The notes under the pieces: generated by a model
Database searches by the model: none
Told to the model about the DNA's origin: nothing
The model's input: the letters and a program-made list of their open reading frames with translations, nothing else
Made by a program: the position numbers and the translations under genes
Shown: positions 52,526 to 60,963 of the stretch, in pieces
How the letters are laid out: the number at the start of each line of letters is the position of its first letter
How positions within the stretch are numbered: position 1 is the stretch's first letter
NCBI RefSeq assembly: GCF_011806565.1
Contig: NZ_JAATOP010000009.1
Coordinates: 56,877-120,876 of the forward strand
DNA: 64,000 nucleotides
Reading direction: 5' to 3'
DNA from: Marivivens donghaensis
GTDB lineage: Bacteria; Pseudomonadota; Alphaproteobacteria; Rhodobacterales; Rhodobacteraceae

Positions 52526-53914
52526 TCAGATCGTGTAGGCGAAGCGCAGACCGCCCCAGTGTTTGCCTTTGACAATGATCGGAGCCGAGAGGTCCTTCAT
52601 CATCTTGAACTCACCGCCACCCATATCACGGCGATAAACTTGCAGCAGGAACGGCTCGCGGCTGCGGCCCGCCTTCAGACCCACGCGGTCGTTGAAGATG
52701 CGGCGGTTGCGGCAGTGCGCGGTGTTCCAAACAGGGTCGGGGCCTTGGGGCAGAGAGAATTTCGCGTTGTGCGTCGGCAGGTAGCCGTTGTCGTCGACGG
52801 CGGCGCAGAACACCACGCGCTGATCGAAATACGCGGCCGCCTCGAGGTACTGCGGCAGAACGCTGTCGGTGAACCGCGTGAAGCGGGTCATCACCTGTTC
52901 GGGGTTGGAGTTCGGCACCGGCGTGTAGTTGCGGTCGAAAAGATCGTCGAGGCGGATGGTCCCGCGATCAACGGCGTCCTCGAATTTCTTGCTAATGGTC
53001 TGGGCGAGATCGCGGACGTAGTTGATGAACCGCTGGTCCTGCGAGGCGCCGCCGCCAAGGATGCTGAGGCGCACGATTTCCTCGCTGTCGTCGACCAGCG
53101 CGTTGATGCGGTCGCGGCTTTCCTCGACGCCCTCGGCGGTTTCGGCAGCGGCTTGGCTGATCGAATGGAAGGCGGGGCCGAAGGAGCCGATGGACTGTGA
53201 AATCCGCTCCGCTTCGCCGGACATGGCGTGAGTGGTGTTGACTGTGCCTTGCATCTTTTCGGACACGGCGGACATCTTTTGGTCGGTCTTCTCGACCTCC
53301 TCGATGACGTGGCTGGCCTTTTCCTGCACGCCGGTCGCTTCCTTGCGGAGCGCGGCAAAGCTCTCGCCCATTTTCTCGACGCTTCCGGTGACGGCGTCGG
53401 CGGCGCTGGTGGTGCTGGCGGACAGCTCGTTGATCGCATCGGCGACAACGGCAAAGCCCTTACCGAAACGGCCCGCGCGGACGGCTTCGATCTTGGCGTT
53501 GATGGCGAGGATATTCACCTGACGGGCGATCGAGGTGATTTCCGCGTTCTGACGCTCCACCGAACGGAGTGTATCCACGACTTCGCCGATGCGTGTGTCG
53601 AGCGCCTTTACCCAGTTCGCGATCTCGCGGCTGCCTTCGTTGCTGATGCGGGCGCTCTCGATGCTCTCGTTGAGGGCTGCGAGGTTGCTGTTCGCATTGC
53701 CTGCGACGGTCTGGATCGCCTCCTGAACGGAGTCGTTGATTTCCAGAATTTCGCGCACGCGGGTTTCCAGCGCGGTCATCTCGTCCTGCTGCTCTTTCGC
53801 AGCTTTCCCGATTTCGTCCAGCGCACCGGCGACATCAACAATGCCTGACGCCATGCGGGAGCCGACTCCCGAAACCTGATCAAGTACGCGCGTAATATTT
53901 TCGACTTTGGTCAT
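52526..53914 (-). CDS. Soluble methyl-accepting chemotaxis protein with C-terminal sensor-like domain
   Basis: 462 residues, no membrane helix. The N-terminal half is a coiled-coil MCP signalling domain (VNILAINAKIEAVRAGRFGKGFAVVADAINELS tip). The C-terminal 150 residues contain PQYLEAAAYFDQRVVFCAAVDDNGYLPTHN, HCRNRRIFND and IVKGKHWGGLRFAY, reminiscent of a Cache-like sensor but placed after the signalling domain. It would sense a cytoplasmic signal. GGATAG precedes the ATG; an upstream in-frame extension is not supported. Confidence 0.85.
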   Translation of the reverse strand: MTKVENITRVLDQVSGVGSRMASGIVDVAGALDEIGKAAKEQQDEMTALETRVREILEINDSVQEAIQTVAGNANSNLAALNESIESARISNEGSREIANWVKALDTRIGEVVDTLRSVERQNAEITSIARQVNILAINAKIEAVRAGRFGKGFAVVADAINELSASTTSAADAVTGSVEKMGESFAALRKEATGVQEKASHVIEEVEKTDQKMSAVSEKMQGTVNTTHAMSGEAERISQSIGSFGPAFHSISQAAAETAEGVEESRDRINALVDDSEEIVRLSILGGGASQDQRFINYVRDLAQTISKKFEDAVDRGTIRLDDLFDRNYTPVPNSNPEQVMTRFTRFTDSVLPQYLEAAAYFDQRVVFCAAVDDNGYLPTHNAKFSLPQGPDPVWNTAHCRNRRIFNDRVGLKAGRSREPFLLQVYRRDMGGGEFKMMKDLSAPIIVKGKHWGGLRFAYTI

Positions 53915-54011
53915 CACTATCCTGCCACGTTGACGCCCCTTGATTGCAAGGGACATACCAAGCCTCCCCCTCGGCAAAGCCTCGGAGACTGTGATCGACC
54001 AAATTCCTCCC

Positions 54012-54452
54012 TCAGGCCTCGGCTTGCGCCGCTGCCTCTACCGTTGCGTCGAATGCCAGCAGGATCGACGCGTGACGGTTCTTGTATTCACGAGCGGGAA
54101 GCAGAACCTCCAACTCGCCGAACGGAGCCGCCGGAACGGGACCGTCGTCTTTGAGCATAGCGCGGAGCTCGTCCCGCGCTTTTTCAATCTCGGCCCGTGT
54201 ACGTCCGATCACGGTCCCACCCATGATCGCCGCCGAGGCTTGACCCAATGCACATGCTTTAACGTCCTGACCGAAGGAAGTTATAACGCCGTCCTGCATT
54301 TTTACGTCCACAGTCACTGTTGATCCGCACAAAGGTGCGCGTTTCTTCACGGTCGCATCGGGATTTTCCAGTCGCTCGGTCAGCGGCATGTCCGCCGTGA
54401 GGGCTAGAATGCGGGAAGAATAGAGTTTGACGAGATCGGACGTGTCGGACAC
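54012..54452 (-). CDS. Iron-sulfur cluster assembly scaffold (NifU-N/IscU-like)
   Basis: 146 residues. SDLVKLYSSRILALTADMPLTERL, KKRAPLCGSTVTVDVKMQDG, DVKACALGQASAAIMG and EYKNRHASILLAFDA match the IscU/SufU-type family; two of the three scaffold cysteines are visible (PLCGS, KACALG). The GTG start giving VSDTSDLVK was chosen since GGGAAA precedes it; an ATG 10 codons upstream (54482) is the alternative. Divergent from hisI, a linkage common in this group. Confidence 0.85.
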   Translation of the reverse strand: MSDTSDLVKLYSSRILALTADMPLTERLENPDATVKKRAPLCGSTVTVDVKMQDGVITSFGQDVKACALGQASAAIMGGTVIGRTRAEIEKARDELRAMLKDDGPVPAAPFGELEVLLPAREYKNRHASILLAFDATVEAAAQAEA

Positions 54453-54520
54453 TTTGATTTCCCTTTTGCGCAGGTCTGCCATAGATAGGCCACAAGCTGC
54501 CGTAGGAACAGGGATAGCCG

Positions 54521-54880
54521 ATGCCTTTTGATGCTGACAGTCTGAAATACAACGAAAACGGGCTCATTCCCGCCATCGCGCAGGACGCGGAGAACGGCGA
54601 TGTGCTGATGATGGCTTGGATGAACGCCGAGGCCGTGCGCAAGACGCTGGAGACCGGCCGCGTGACCTACTGGTCCCGTTCGCGCCAGTCGTTCTGGGTC
54701 AAGGGCGAGAGCTCGGGCCACGTTCAGGAGCTGGTCGAGTTCACGTTCGACTGCGATTGCGATTGTATCCTCGTGAAGGTCCGCCAGACGGGACCGGCCT
54801 GCCACACCAATCGCCGCAGCTGTTTCTACCGCGCTGTTCGCGGCGCCGAGGTGGTGGAGTTGATGCAGCCGGAGGTCTGA
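54521..54880 (+). CDS. hisI: Phosphoribosyl-AMP cyclohydrolase
   Basis: 119 residues; third step of histidine biosynthesis. [36 protein letters not shown], the metal-binding [11 protein letters not shown] and [14 protein letters not shown] are all diagnostic. It is the short monofunctional form without the HisE pyrophosphohydrolase. A type II repeat follows. Confidence 0.96.
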   Translation: MPFDADSLKYNENGLIPAIAQDAENGDVLMMAWMNAEAVRKTLETGRVTYWSRSRQSFWVKGESSGHVQELVEFTFDCDCDCILVKVRQTGPACHTNRRSCFYRAVRGAEVVELMQPEV

Positions 54881-54894
54881 GGGGGCAGGGCGAG

Positions 54895-54957
54895 GAGGGG
54901 CGCTGCCCCTCTTGACCGTTGGCCAATTCACCCCGGGATATTTTTTGCACAAAGGCA
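54895..54957 (-). repeat. Intergenic repeat, type II, copy E
   Basis: On the minus strand TGCCTTTGTGC, AAAAAATATCCCGGGG, TGAATTGGCC spacer and the GAGGGGC-AGC-GCCCCTC hairpin. It lies between hisI and the methyltransferase, antisense to both. Confidence 0.75.
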
Positions 54958-55086
54958 TCATGCGGGTGCTTGACGGAAATTCACGCGCGGATTACCTGCC
55001 CGCTGCAACGCGGATTTTGGCGTTGTTCCGCATCTGCTAATGGCGATTTGGGGCCGGTCGGCAGAGCTTTTCTGAAAGTTCGGTCA

Positions 55087-56037
55087 ATGGTTGGAACGCC
55101 ATTCTCCTCGGGTCATCCGCTTGCGGATCGTCGTGCTGATTTTGCTGCAACTATGGCGGCGGGTGCTGCGTGGGTTGATGCTGCGGAAGTCATGTCCTCT
55201 GCGCTGGAGCTTGCGCCCGATTGGGCGGCGGGTTGGTATCAGCTTGGCGACTATTTCGAGAGTGCATGTGATGCGGAGGCTGCGGCAACGGCGTGGCGCA
55301 AGGCCATCGAACTCGAGCCGGGCGACCCATTCGGGGCGGGGCTGAAGATTGATTTGCAGCGGGCTGTGCCTGTTGTGGAGACAATGCCGACGGCGTTCGT
55401 GGAGACCCTGTTTGATCAATATGCGCCACGTTTCGAGGCGTCGTTGGTGGGCAAGCTGGATTATACAGGGCCGGATGTGATCATGCGGGCGCTGACCGAG
55501 GTTGGTTTCGAGCGGGCCAGCAGCGCGATCGACCTTGGATGCGGGACAGGGCTGATGGGCGAGGCGCTGCGGGAGCGGTGCGATTGGCTCGGTGGCTATG
55601 ACGTTTCGCAGGAGATGCTGAAGCAGGCGGCGCGCAAGGGGATTTACGATTTCCTCGGCAAGCAGGATCTGTGTGCGCTGGAGGTGTCCGATCTGCGTTA
55701 TGATCTGATCGTGGCGGCGGACGTGTTCATCTATGTCGGTGCGCTGGAGCGCGTTATCGGATGGGCGGCGAATAGCCTCGCGCCGCGCGGGCAGGTGGCC
55801 TTTACGGTCGAGCGCGGGGAGGCTCCGCTGGAGCTGCGCGAGAGCCGCCGGTTCGCACATTCCGAAGAATATGTGCTTGGCGTGCTGCGCAATGCGGGGT
55901 TCAAGTACATCACGCTAACCGATTGCGTGTTGCGCAAGGATCGCGGCGTGGATGTAAAGGCGTTTTGCGTCGTCGCAAGCATGGAGCCGCTGGTGTCACG
56001 GTTCGATCGCGATGGCGGAGAAGTCGTCGCGGCCTGA
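55087..56037 (+). CDS. TPR-containing class I SAM methyltransferase
   Basis: 316 residues. About residues 20-80 form a tetratricopeptide pair (ALELAPDWAAGWYQLGDYFE, AAATAWRKAIELEPGDPFGAG). The C-terminal Rossmann fold has the SAM loop AIDLGCGTGLMGEALRERC, GYDVSQEMLKQAARKG and YDLIVAADVFIYVG. The linker includes FVETLFDQYAPRFEASL, common to a family of unknown substrate. The upstream frame is open but runs through the repeat, so this ATG is preferred; a convincing ribosome-binding site is lacking. Confidence 0.85.
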   Translation: MVGTPFSSGHPLADRRADFAATMAAGAAWVDAAEVMSSALELAPDWAAGWYQLGDYFESACDAEAAATAWRKAIELEPGDPFGAGLKIDLQRAVPVVETMPTAFVETLFDQYAPRFEASLVGKLDYTGPDVIMRALTEVGFERASSAIDLGCGTGLMGEALRERCDWLGGYDVSQEMLKQAARKGIYDFLGKQDLCALEVSDLRYDLIVAADVFIYVGALERVIGWAANSLAPRGQVAFTVERGEAPLELRESRRFAHSEEYVLGVLRNAGFKYITLTDCVLRKDRGVDVKAFCVVASMEPLVSRFDRDGGEVVAA

Positions 56038-56044
56038 TGCGTGC

Positions 56045-56092
56045 TGAGGGGCGCTGCCCCTCAACCCCGGGATATTTTCAGCACAAAGGCAG
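56045..56092 (-). repeat. Intergenic repeat, type II, copy F (overlaps gluQ)
   Basis: On the minus strand TGCCTTTGTGC, TGAAAATATCCCGGGG and TGAGGGGC-AGC-GCCCCTCA. The first motif encodes the last residues and the stop of gluQ. Confidence 0.75.
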
Positions 56093-56980
56093 GCCGACCA
56101 TGGCGCGGATGTCGGTCGGGCTTGCGCCTTCCTCGCGGAATTTGCGGATAGCTTTGGCGTCGTCGCGCTTGGCGAGGCGTTTGCCGTTGTCGTCGCGGAT
56201 CAGGGCGTGGTGGTGGTATTCGGGCGTTGGGAGTTTGAGCAGCCGTTGTAGGGCGACGTGGATGCGGGTGGCTTCGAACAGGTCTTGGCCGCGGACTACG
56301 TGGGTGACGCCCTGCGTGGCGTCATCCAGAACAACCGACAGGTGGTAGGAACCGAGGAAGGTTTTCCGCGAGAGGACGATATCGCCGACCGTCGTCAGAA
56401 GGTCTTCGGGGTGGAATGCGGTCAGGCCGGTTTCGCCGTTCGGACCTTCTCCGGTTTCACGGAAATAGACGGATTCGCCCTCGCTGACGCGGTGCTCTCC
56501 GATCTGGATGGCCGTCAGGTCCATATCGAGGCGGAGCGCGACATTGTCCGGCATCGGGGTCAGACTGTGAGGCGTACCCGTACGGTGGCGGCATGTGCCG
56601 GGGTAAATGATGCCGTCGGGGCCGTATTGCACGGCGCCTTCCTGCGGTGCCGACGCTGAATCGAGGATGTCGCGGCGTGTGCAGGTGCAAGGATATAGCA
56701 GGCTACGTTGCCAGAGCGTTTCAAGCGCGGCGCGATAGGCCGGCAGCCGGTCGGATTGGCGCATGACCGGCATTTCCCATTGCAGGCCGAGCCATTCAAG
56801 ATCCTGATAAATCTGGTCTTCCCACTCGGGCTTGGACCGTTCGCGGTCGATGTCCTCGATCCTGAGAAGAAACCGACCGCCATGTTCCTGCGCCATGTCA
56901 TGCGCCAGCAGCGCCGAGTAGGCGTGACCCAAGTGCAGCGGGCCGGTCGGGCTCGGTGCGAAGCGGGTCACGTATGGCAT
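56078..56980 (-). CDS. gluQ: Glutamyl-Q tRNA(Asp) synthetase
   Basis: 300 residues; charges queuosine-34 of tRNA-Asp with glutamate. It has a class I fold with VTRFAPSPTGPLHLGHAYSAL (HIGH), the zinc-site CTCTRRDI..YPGTCRH, and KRLAKRDDAKAI in place of KMSKS. It lacks the anticodon-binding domain of GltX, as expected. The last residues LPLC and the stop come from an intergenic repeat. It is coupled to trmFO by a TGATG overlap. Confidence 0.93.
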   Translation of the reverse strand: MPYVTRFAPSPTGPLHLGHAYSALLAHDMAQEHGGRFLLRIEDIDRERSKPEWEDQIYQDLEWLGLQWEMPVMRQSDRLPAYRAALETLWQRSLLYPCTCTRRDILDSASAPQEGAVQYGPDGIIYPGTCRHRTGTPHSLTPMPDNVALRLDMDLTAIQIGEHRVSEGESVYFRETGEGPNGETGLTAFHPEDLLTTVGDIVLSRKTFLGSYHLSVVLDDATQGVTHVVRGQDLFEATRIHVALQRLLKLPTPEYHHHALIRDDNGKRLAKRDDAKAIRKFREEGASPTDIRAMVGLPLC

Positions 56981-58323
56981 CAGGTCTGTGCCTCAAGCCA
57001 TTGAGCGAAATCTTCTTTGGCGCGGTCGGTGTAGCCCTTGTAGCGCTCTTTGCGGCCTTTGCGCCCACCGCGGATTCCGTCAAGCGGCGGGAATAGCCCG
57101 AAGTTCACGTTCATCGGCTGGAACGTTTTCGCATCGGCTCCTCCGGTAATATGCGTGACGAGCGCTCCCATTGCGGTTGTGTGCGGCACATCGGGAATGA
57201 CGCGGCCTTGGATTTCGGCAGCGGCGAGGCGGCCCGCCAGCAGGCCCATCGCGGCGCTTTCGACGTAGCCTTCGACACCCGTGACCTGACCGGCGAAGCG
57301 GATGTTCGGGCGGGACTTCAGGCGCATCTGGTTGTCGAGCAGCGTCGGCGAGTTAAGGAACGTGTTGCGGTGGATGCCGCCAAGACGCGCGAACTCCGCA
57401 TTTTCCAGACCGGGGATCATGCGGAACACCTCTTTCTGGGCGCCGTATTTCATTTTGGTCTGGAAGCCGACGATGTTGAACAGCGTGCCGAGCGCGTTGT
57501 CGCGGCGCAGCTGGACCACAGCGTAGGGCTTGTTTTCGGGGTCGTTGGCGTTGGTGAGGCCGACGGGCTTCATCGGGCCGAAGCGCAGGGTCTCGCGGCC
57601 GCGTTCCGACATGACCTCGATCGGCAGGCAGCCGTCGAAGTAGCCAGCGGTTTCGCCCTCGTGGAACTCGGTTTTGTCAGCGGCCAGCAGCGCGTCGATG
57701 AACGCTTGGTACTGGTCCTTGGTCATCGGACAGTTGAGGTAGGCGGTGCGCTCTTCCTCGGTCTCGCCCTTATCGTAGCGCGACTGCATCCACGCGATGT
57801 CCATGTTCACGCTATCAAAATAGACGATCGGGGCGATGGCGTCGAAGAAGGCGAGGCTTTCGGCGCCCGTTTCCTTGGCAATCGCCTGACCCAGCGCGGC
57901 GCTGGTGAGCGGGCCGGTCGCGATGATCCAGTGGCCCTCATCGGGCAGCTCGGTCAGCTCCTCGTAGGAGACCGAGATATTCTCGTGTGCCATGAGCGCG
58001 GCGGTCACACTTTCTGCGAACGGATCGCGGTCAACGGCGAGTGCGCCGCCAGCGGGCAGGCGGTGTTTCGCGGCCATCTGCATGATGATGCCGTTTGCCT
58101 GACGCATTTCCCAGTGCAGCAGTCCGACCGCGTTCTGTTCGTTGTCGTCCGAACGGAACGAGTTGGAACACACCATCTCGGCCAGATTGCCGGTGCGGTG
58201 CGCGAAGGTTTCGACCTTGGGGCGCATCTCGTGGATAACGACTTTGATGCCAGCGTTGGCGGCTTGCCACGCGGCTTCGGATCCGGCCATGCCGCCGCCG
58301 ATGATATGGAGTTCCTGTGTCAT
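56980..58323 (-). CDS. trmFO: Methylenetetrahydrofolate--tRNA (uracil-54) methyltransferase
   Basis: 447 residues; FAD enzyme making ribothymidine at position 54 of tRNA. FAD loop [19 protein letters not shown] at the N-terminus, [49 protein letters not shown] and the C-terminal [14 protein letters not shown] are characteristic. This ATG places the FAD motif at residue 5; upstream extension lacks support. Confidence 0.96.
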   Translation of the reverse strand: MTQELHIIGGGMAGSEAAWQAANAGIKVVIHEMRPKVETFAHRTGNLAEMVCSNSFRSDDNEQNAVGLLHWEMRQANGIIMQMAAKHRLPAGGALAVDRDPFAESVTAALMAHENISVSYEELTELPDEGHWIIATGPLTSAALGQAIAKETGAESLAFFDAIAPIVYFDSVNMDIAWMQSRYDKGETEEERTAYLNCPMTKDQYQAFIDALLAADKTEFHEGETAGYFDGCLPIEVMSERGRETLRFGPMKPVGLTNANDPENKPYAVVQLRRDNALGTLFNIVGFQTKMKYGAQKEVFRMIPGLENAEFARLGGIHRNTFLNSPTLLDNQMRLKSRPNIRFAGQVTGVEGYVESAAMGLLAGRLAAAEIQGRVIPDVPHTTAMGALVTHITGGADAKTFQPMNVNFGLFPPLDGIRGGRKGRKERYKGYTDRAKEDFAQWLEAQT

Positions 58324-58349
58324 AAAGGCGGATTTAGTAGAGCATTGCG

Positions 58350-58382
58350 CAAAAGAAAAGGGCCGCAACGCGTGCGGCCCTT
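58350..58382 (-). terminator. Terminator after the porin gene
   Basis: On the minus strand AAGGGCCGCA-CGCGT-TGCGGCCCTT followed by TTCTTTTG. It separates the highly expressed-looking porin gene from trmFO. Confidence 0.85.
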
Positions 58383-58395
58383 CCGTTCGGCGTGT

Positions 58396-59325
58396 TTAAA
58401 GCGCGCCGAGGTTCAGCGCGAACTCACCAACGTACTCAGTGACGCTCGGGACTGCGTCGAACGTGGTGACCGAGGGGGGGCCGAATTCGTAATCGATCAT
58501 GAAGCCGAGGGTGCCGGCGGTCACGTCGTCGTTGCCTGCTTCATAGCGGGCCTGACCGAGCGAGACCTTGGCCGAAACTGTGTCGGTGAAGTCATAGCCG
58601 CCAACCAGCGCGATGCGCGAGGTAGTGGCTGCGTCGAAGATTTCACCGTATTCGGCTTCGAGGCCCACGGTGTATTGTTCGTTCAGGGCGTAGTTGCCGA
58701 AGCCGGTGAGGGTGTAGATGCTGTCACCGTCATCGTCCATGTACATCAGTTCCAGACCGCCAGCGTAGGTGCCCATGTCGAATGCGCTGTCGAGGTTAAC
58801 CAGAACGGTTTCGTCGTACTGTGCGATCGCGAAGGTCGCAGCGTAGCCGCCGTCTTTGTAGTCAGCGAAGACATAGGGAACGGTCTCGTCGTCCGAACCT
58901 GCGTCGTAGGTGTAGACACCTGCGCCGAAAGTGTAGTTGTTCAGCGCGTATTCCGCACCGACGCGGTAGAAAGTTTCGTTTTCGCCTTCGACATCAACGC
59001 CTTCGATGCCTGCAACGACGGTCCAGTCGTTGGTGACAGCGTATGCACCGTAAACGGTGAGGGCAGCGGCGGTCATGGTTTCATCGATGTCACCGTCGGT
59101 GCCGAGGCCGAGCGAGTAGCCGTTCAGCTGCGCGCCGAGGGTCCATGCGTCGATGGCATACTCGAAGTCATAGGTCAGATCGCCGGTGACGACGGTGAGG
59201 TCGCCCGCGTCAGAATCAAATTGGCTGTAGTCAAAATCGTAGGTAGCGCCGACCGAGGTGACTTCCGCGAAAGCAGCAGTCGAAGCGATGGTTGCAACGG
59301 TGGCGAGGAGGAGAGTTTTAGTCAT
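58396..59325 (-). CDS. Outer-membrane beta-barrel porin-like protein
   Basis: 309 residues. Signal peptide MTKTLLLATVATIASTAAFA, then alternating beta-strand pattern with many Tyr/Gly/Asp residues (GATYDFDYSQFDSD, YGAYAVTNDW, FADYKDGGYAATFAIAQYDE). The mature protein is very acidic. It resembles Rhodobacterales porins but ends in AL rather than Phe, so its assembly signal is atypical. AGGAA precedes the ATG. Confidence 0.82.
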   Translation of the reverse strand: MTKTLLLATVATIASTAAFAEVTSVGATYDFDYSQFDSDAGDLTVVTGDLTYDFEYAIDAWTLGAQLNGYSLGLGTDGDIDETMTAAALTVYGAYAVTNDWTVVAGIEGVDVEGENETFYRVGAEYALNNYTFGAGVYTYDAGSDDETVPYVFADYKDGGYAATFAIAQYDETVLVNLDSAFDMGTYAGGLELMYMDDDGDSIYTLTGFGNYALNEQYTVGLEAEYGEIFDAATTSRIALVGGYDFTDTVSAKVSLGQARYEAGNDDVTAGTLGFMIDYEFGPPSVTTFDAVPSVTEYVGEFALNLGAL

Positions 59326-59394
59326 TACAGTTCCTAAGTTTAGTAACTGCCGTCTCAACCTTTTGTTAACCATTCACAACCGAAAGCGGTCGGA

Positions 59395-59447
59395 GTAACG
59401 CACGTTACCCGAACCTGTGGCAAATATAGAACTGAACAGTTCAGTTC
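59395..59447. promoter_or_regulatory. Two inverted repeats in the porin promoter
   Basis: GTAACG-CA-CGTTAC (59395-59408) and GAACTGA-ACAGT-TCAGTTC (59429-59447). On the minus strand the second lies between a possible -35 and a TATATT -10, a position fit for a regulator of the porin gene. Confidence 0.45.
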
Positions 59448-59459
59448 GAAAATATGTTA

Positions 59460-59493
59460 CAGAAAAGAAAAAAGCCACCGGCGAACCGGTGGC
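59460..59493 (-). terminator. Terminator downstream of the small membrane protein gene
   Basis: On the minus strand GCCACCGG-TTCG-CCGGTGGC followed by TTTTTTCTTTTC. It lies about 50 nt past the stop of the 120-residue membrane protein gene. Confidence 0.85.
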
Positions 59494-59542
59494 GAAAGGT
59501 GTTCCGAGGTCTGAGGCTCGGAGATCTGTGAAATGGGTAACC

Positions 59543-59905
59543 TTACACTGGTGAAATCCCTCGGCGGGGCATAGTGATCTGGCCCCCACCGAACAGAACC
59601 AGCGGGATTGAAAACGCCAGCGCCGTTACGGGTGCATAGGTAATAAAGGGGTCAAGCGACGCATGGCTCAGCATGATGCCGACATAGACCGTTAAATAAG
59701 CCACCGAAAAAGTAGCCATGATTTTGGTTTTCCCGCCCATCACCAGCGAAAATCCGGTGAGGGCGAGGAGACCTGAAATAATGAGTGCCGAGAGGCCGTG
59801 CGGGACGGAAACAGGCGAAAAGCTATTCACAAACAGAGTAACGACCAGGACATAAACGACCAGGGCCGCCAGTAGAGATCTGATAGTGAAAAGTAATAAG
59901 GACAT
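59543..59905 (-). CDS. Small multi-pass membrane protein of unknown function
   Basis: 120 residues with about four hydrophobic segments (SLLAALVVYVLVVTLFV, LSALIISGLLALTGFSLV, ATFSVAYLTVYVGIML, VTALAFSIPLVLFGGG). The family is not recognised. The ribosome-binding site is weak. It could be co-transcribed with the LysR gene upstream, and a good terminator follows it. Confidence 0.6.
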   Translation of the reverse strand: MSLLLFTIRSLLAALVVYVLVVTLFVNSFSPVSVPHGLSALIISGLLALTGFSLVMGGKTKIMATFSVAYLTVYVGIMLSHASLDPFITYAPVTALAFSIPLVLFGGGQITMPRRGISPV

Positions 59906-60002
59906 TTAGGTTCTAAAAAGGTCTTGGTTGGTGTCCCTATAGGGCCATCACAATCACGTTTGCGCAATTCGCTAAGTTCGCAAACGCACCCTTGCAGAAA
60001 TG

Positions 60003-60836
60003 TCAGGCGTGTCCTTTTGCCTTTAAAAACGCGTAGTTGATCCAGTCGAGCGTCGCTTCGATCACCGGATCGCCTTTGCGTGTTTCGTGGTAGAGCACGA
60101 AAAGATCGTAGCTGATGCAGTCCTCGGACCCGCCCAGCGGCGAGAGCGAGTTGTACTTGCGGGCCAGCAGATCGGGCAGCACCGCAGCGATGCGGTTCTG
60201 CTGCGCCAGTTCGAACATCTGCATGAAGGTGGAGGCGGTCGCGACAGGCTCGATGCCCATGACCTTGCGGCCAAGCTCGTTCGGTTGAGTATATCCCGTG
60301 GCCTCGGACAGCGCCACCCATGCGCCCGAAGTATACTCGGGCGGGGCGTAGACTCGGAACACCATCGCGCCCAGTTTGCGCGACAGAAGGCGGCCGCCGT
60401 CGGGGAGGCGGTCCTGAATGATGATGTCGTGATCGCCAAGCCCGCCTGGTGTCAGGCGGTCGGTGAACTCGGGCGAGATGGACTTCATCCGGCCTTCGGT
60501 GCCCAGAAGCGCGGGGAACAGCACCTGACTGCTGACGATCGGCGGCGCGCCGATGCGGACCGGATGGCGGTCGTCGCTTGTGGTGCTGACGTGATTAAGT
60601 TCTTTGTCGATATGGCCTTCGAAGGTCTCCGCGACCTCGATCAGACCTTTGACGAGCGGATTGGTTTCCCAGCCGCGCGGAGTGCGCTGGAACGGCTCCG
60701 TCCCAAGCAGATCGGCCAGACGTTCCATCCGGCGTGAAACCGTTGCGACATTGGTTCCAAGCTGGCGCGCCGCGCCGGACATTGATCCGGCCTTACTGAC
60801 GGCGAGCAAAAACTTGAGATCGTCCCAGTTATCCAT
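60003..60836 (-). CDS. LysR-family transcriptional regulator
   Basis: 277 residues. Winged HTH at the N-terminus (WDDLKFLLAVSKAGSMSGAARQLGTNVATVSRRMERLADLLG). The effector domain is somewhat short but has the usual HPVRIGAPP and LPDGGRLLSRKLG strands and QMFELAQQNRIAAVLPDLLARK. The inducer is unknown. An 8-bp hairpin (CGTTTGCG..CGCAAACG) lies just past the stop. Confidence 0.9.
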   Translation of the reverse strand: MDNWDDLKFLLAVSKAGSMSGAARQLGTNVATVSRRMERLADLLGTEPFQRTPRGWETNPLVKGLIEVAETFEGHIDKELNHVSTTSDDRHPVRIGAPPIVSSQVLFPALLGTEGRMKSISPEFTDRLTPGGLGDHDIIIQDRLPDGGRLLSRKLGAMVFRVYAPPEYTSGAWVALSEATGYTQPNELGRKVMGIEPVATASTFMQMFELAQQNRIAAVLPDLLARKYNSLSPLGGSEDCISYDLFVLYHETRKGDPVIEATLDWINYAFLKAKGHA

Positions 60837-60926
60837 GCACGTAAGTTTAGTATTAGAGTTGCGTAATTTTTAACCAAGCACACGCTAAACACGTACAATT
60901 CTATGTAGAACATACGTATCTAAATC

Positions 60927-60960
60927 AAGTGACCGACGCGCATACGCCGGTCACTTTTTT
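60927..60960 (+). terminator. Terminator-like hairpin between gyrA and lysR
   Basis: AAGTGACCG-N12-CGGTCACTT followed by TTTTTT on the plus strand. Both flanking genes are on the minus strand; read that way the stem is followed only by GATTTAG. It may serve gyrA poorly or end an unannotated plus-strand transcript. Confidence 0.6.
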
Positions 60961-60963
60961 AGA

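Noticed and set aside
54919..55086. N-terminal extension of the methyltransferase
   Set aside because: The extra 56 codons pass through the type II repeat and a Cys/Arg-rich segment with no conserved features.
57151..59337. A 728-codon open frame on the plus strand
   Set aside because: It runs across trmFO, a terminator and the porin gene in antisense. All of these have convincing genes on the other strand.
59355..59369. CtrA-like site TTAA-N7-TTGA in the porin leader
   Set aside because: One mismatch, downstream of the likely promoter; expected by chance in AT-rich leaders.
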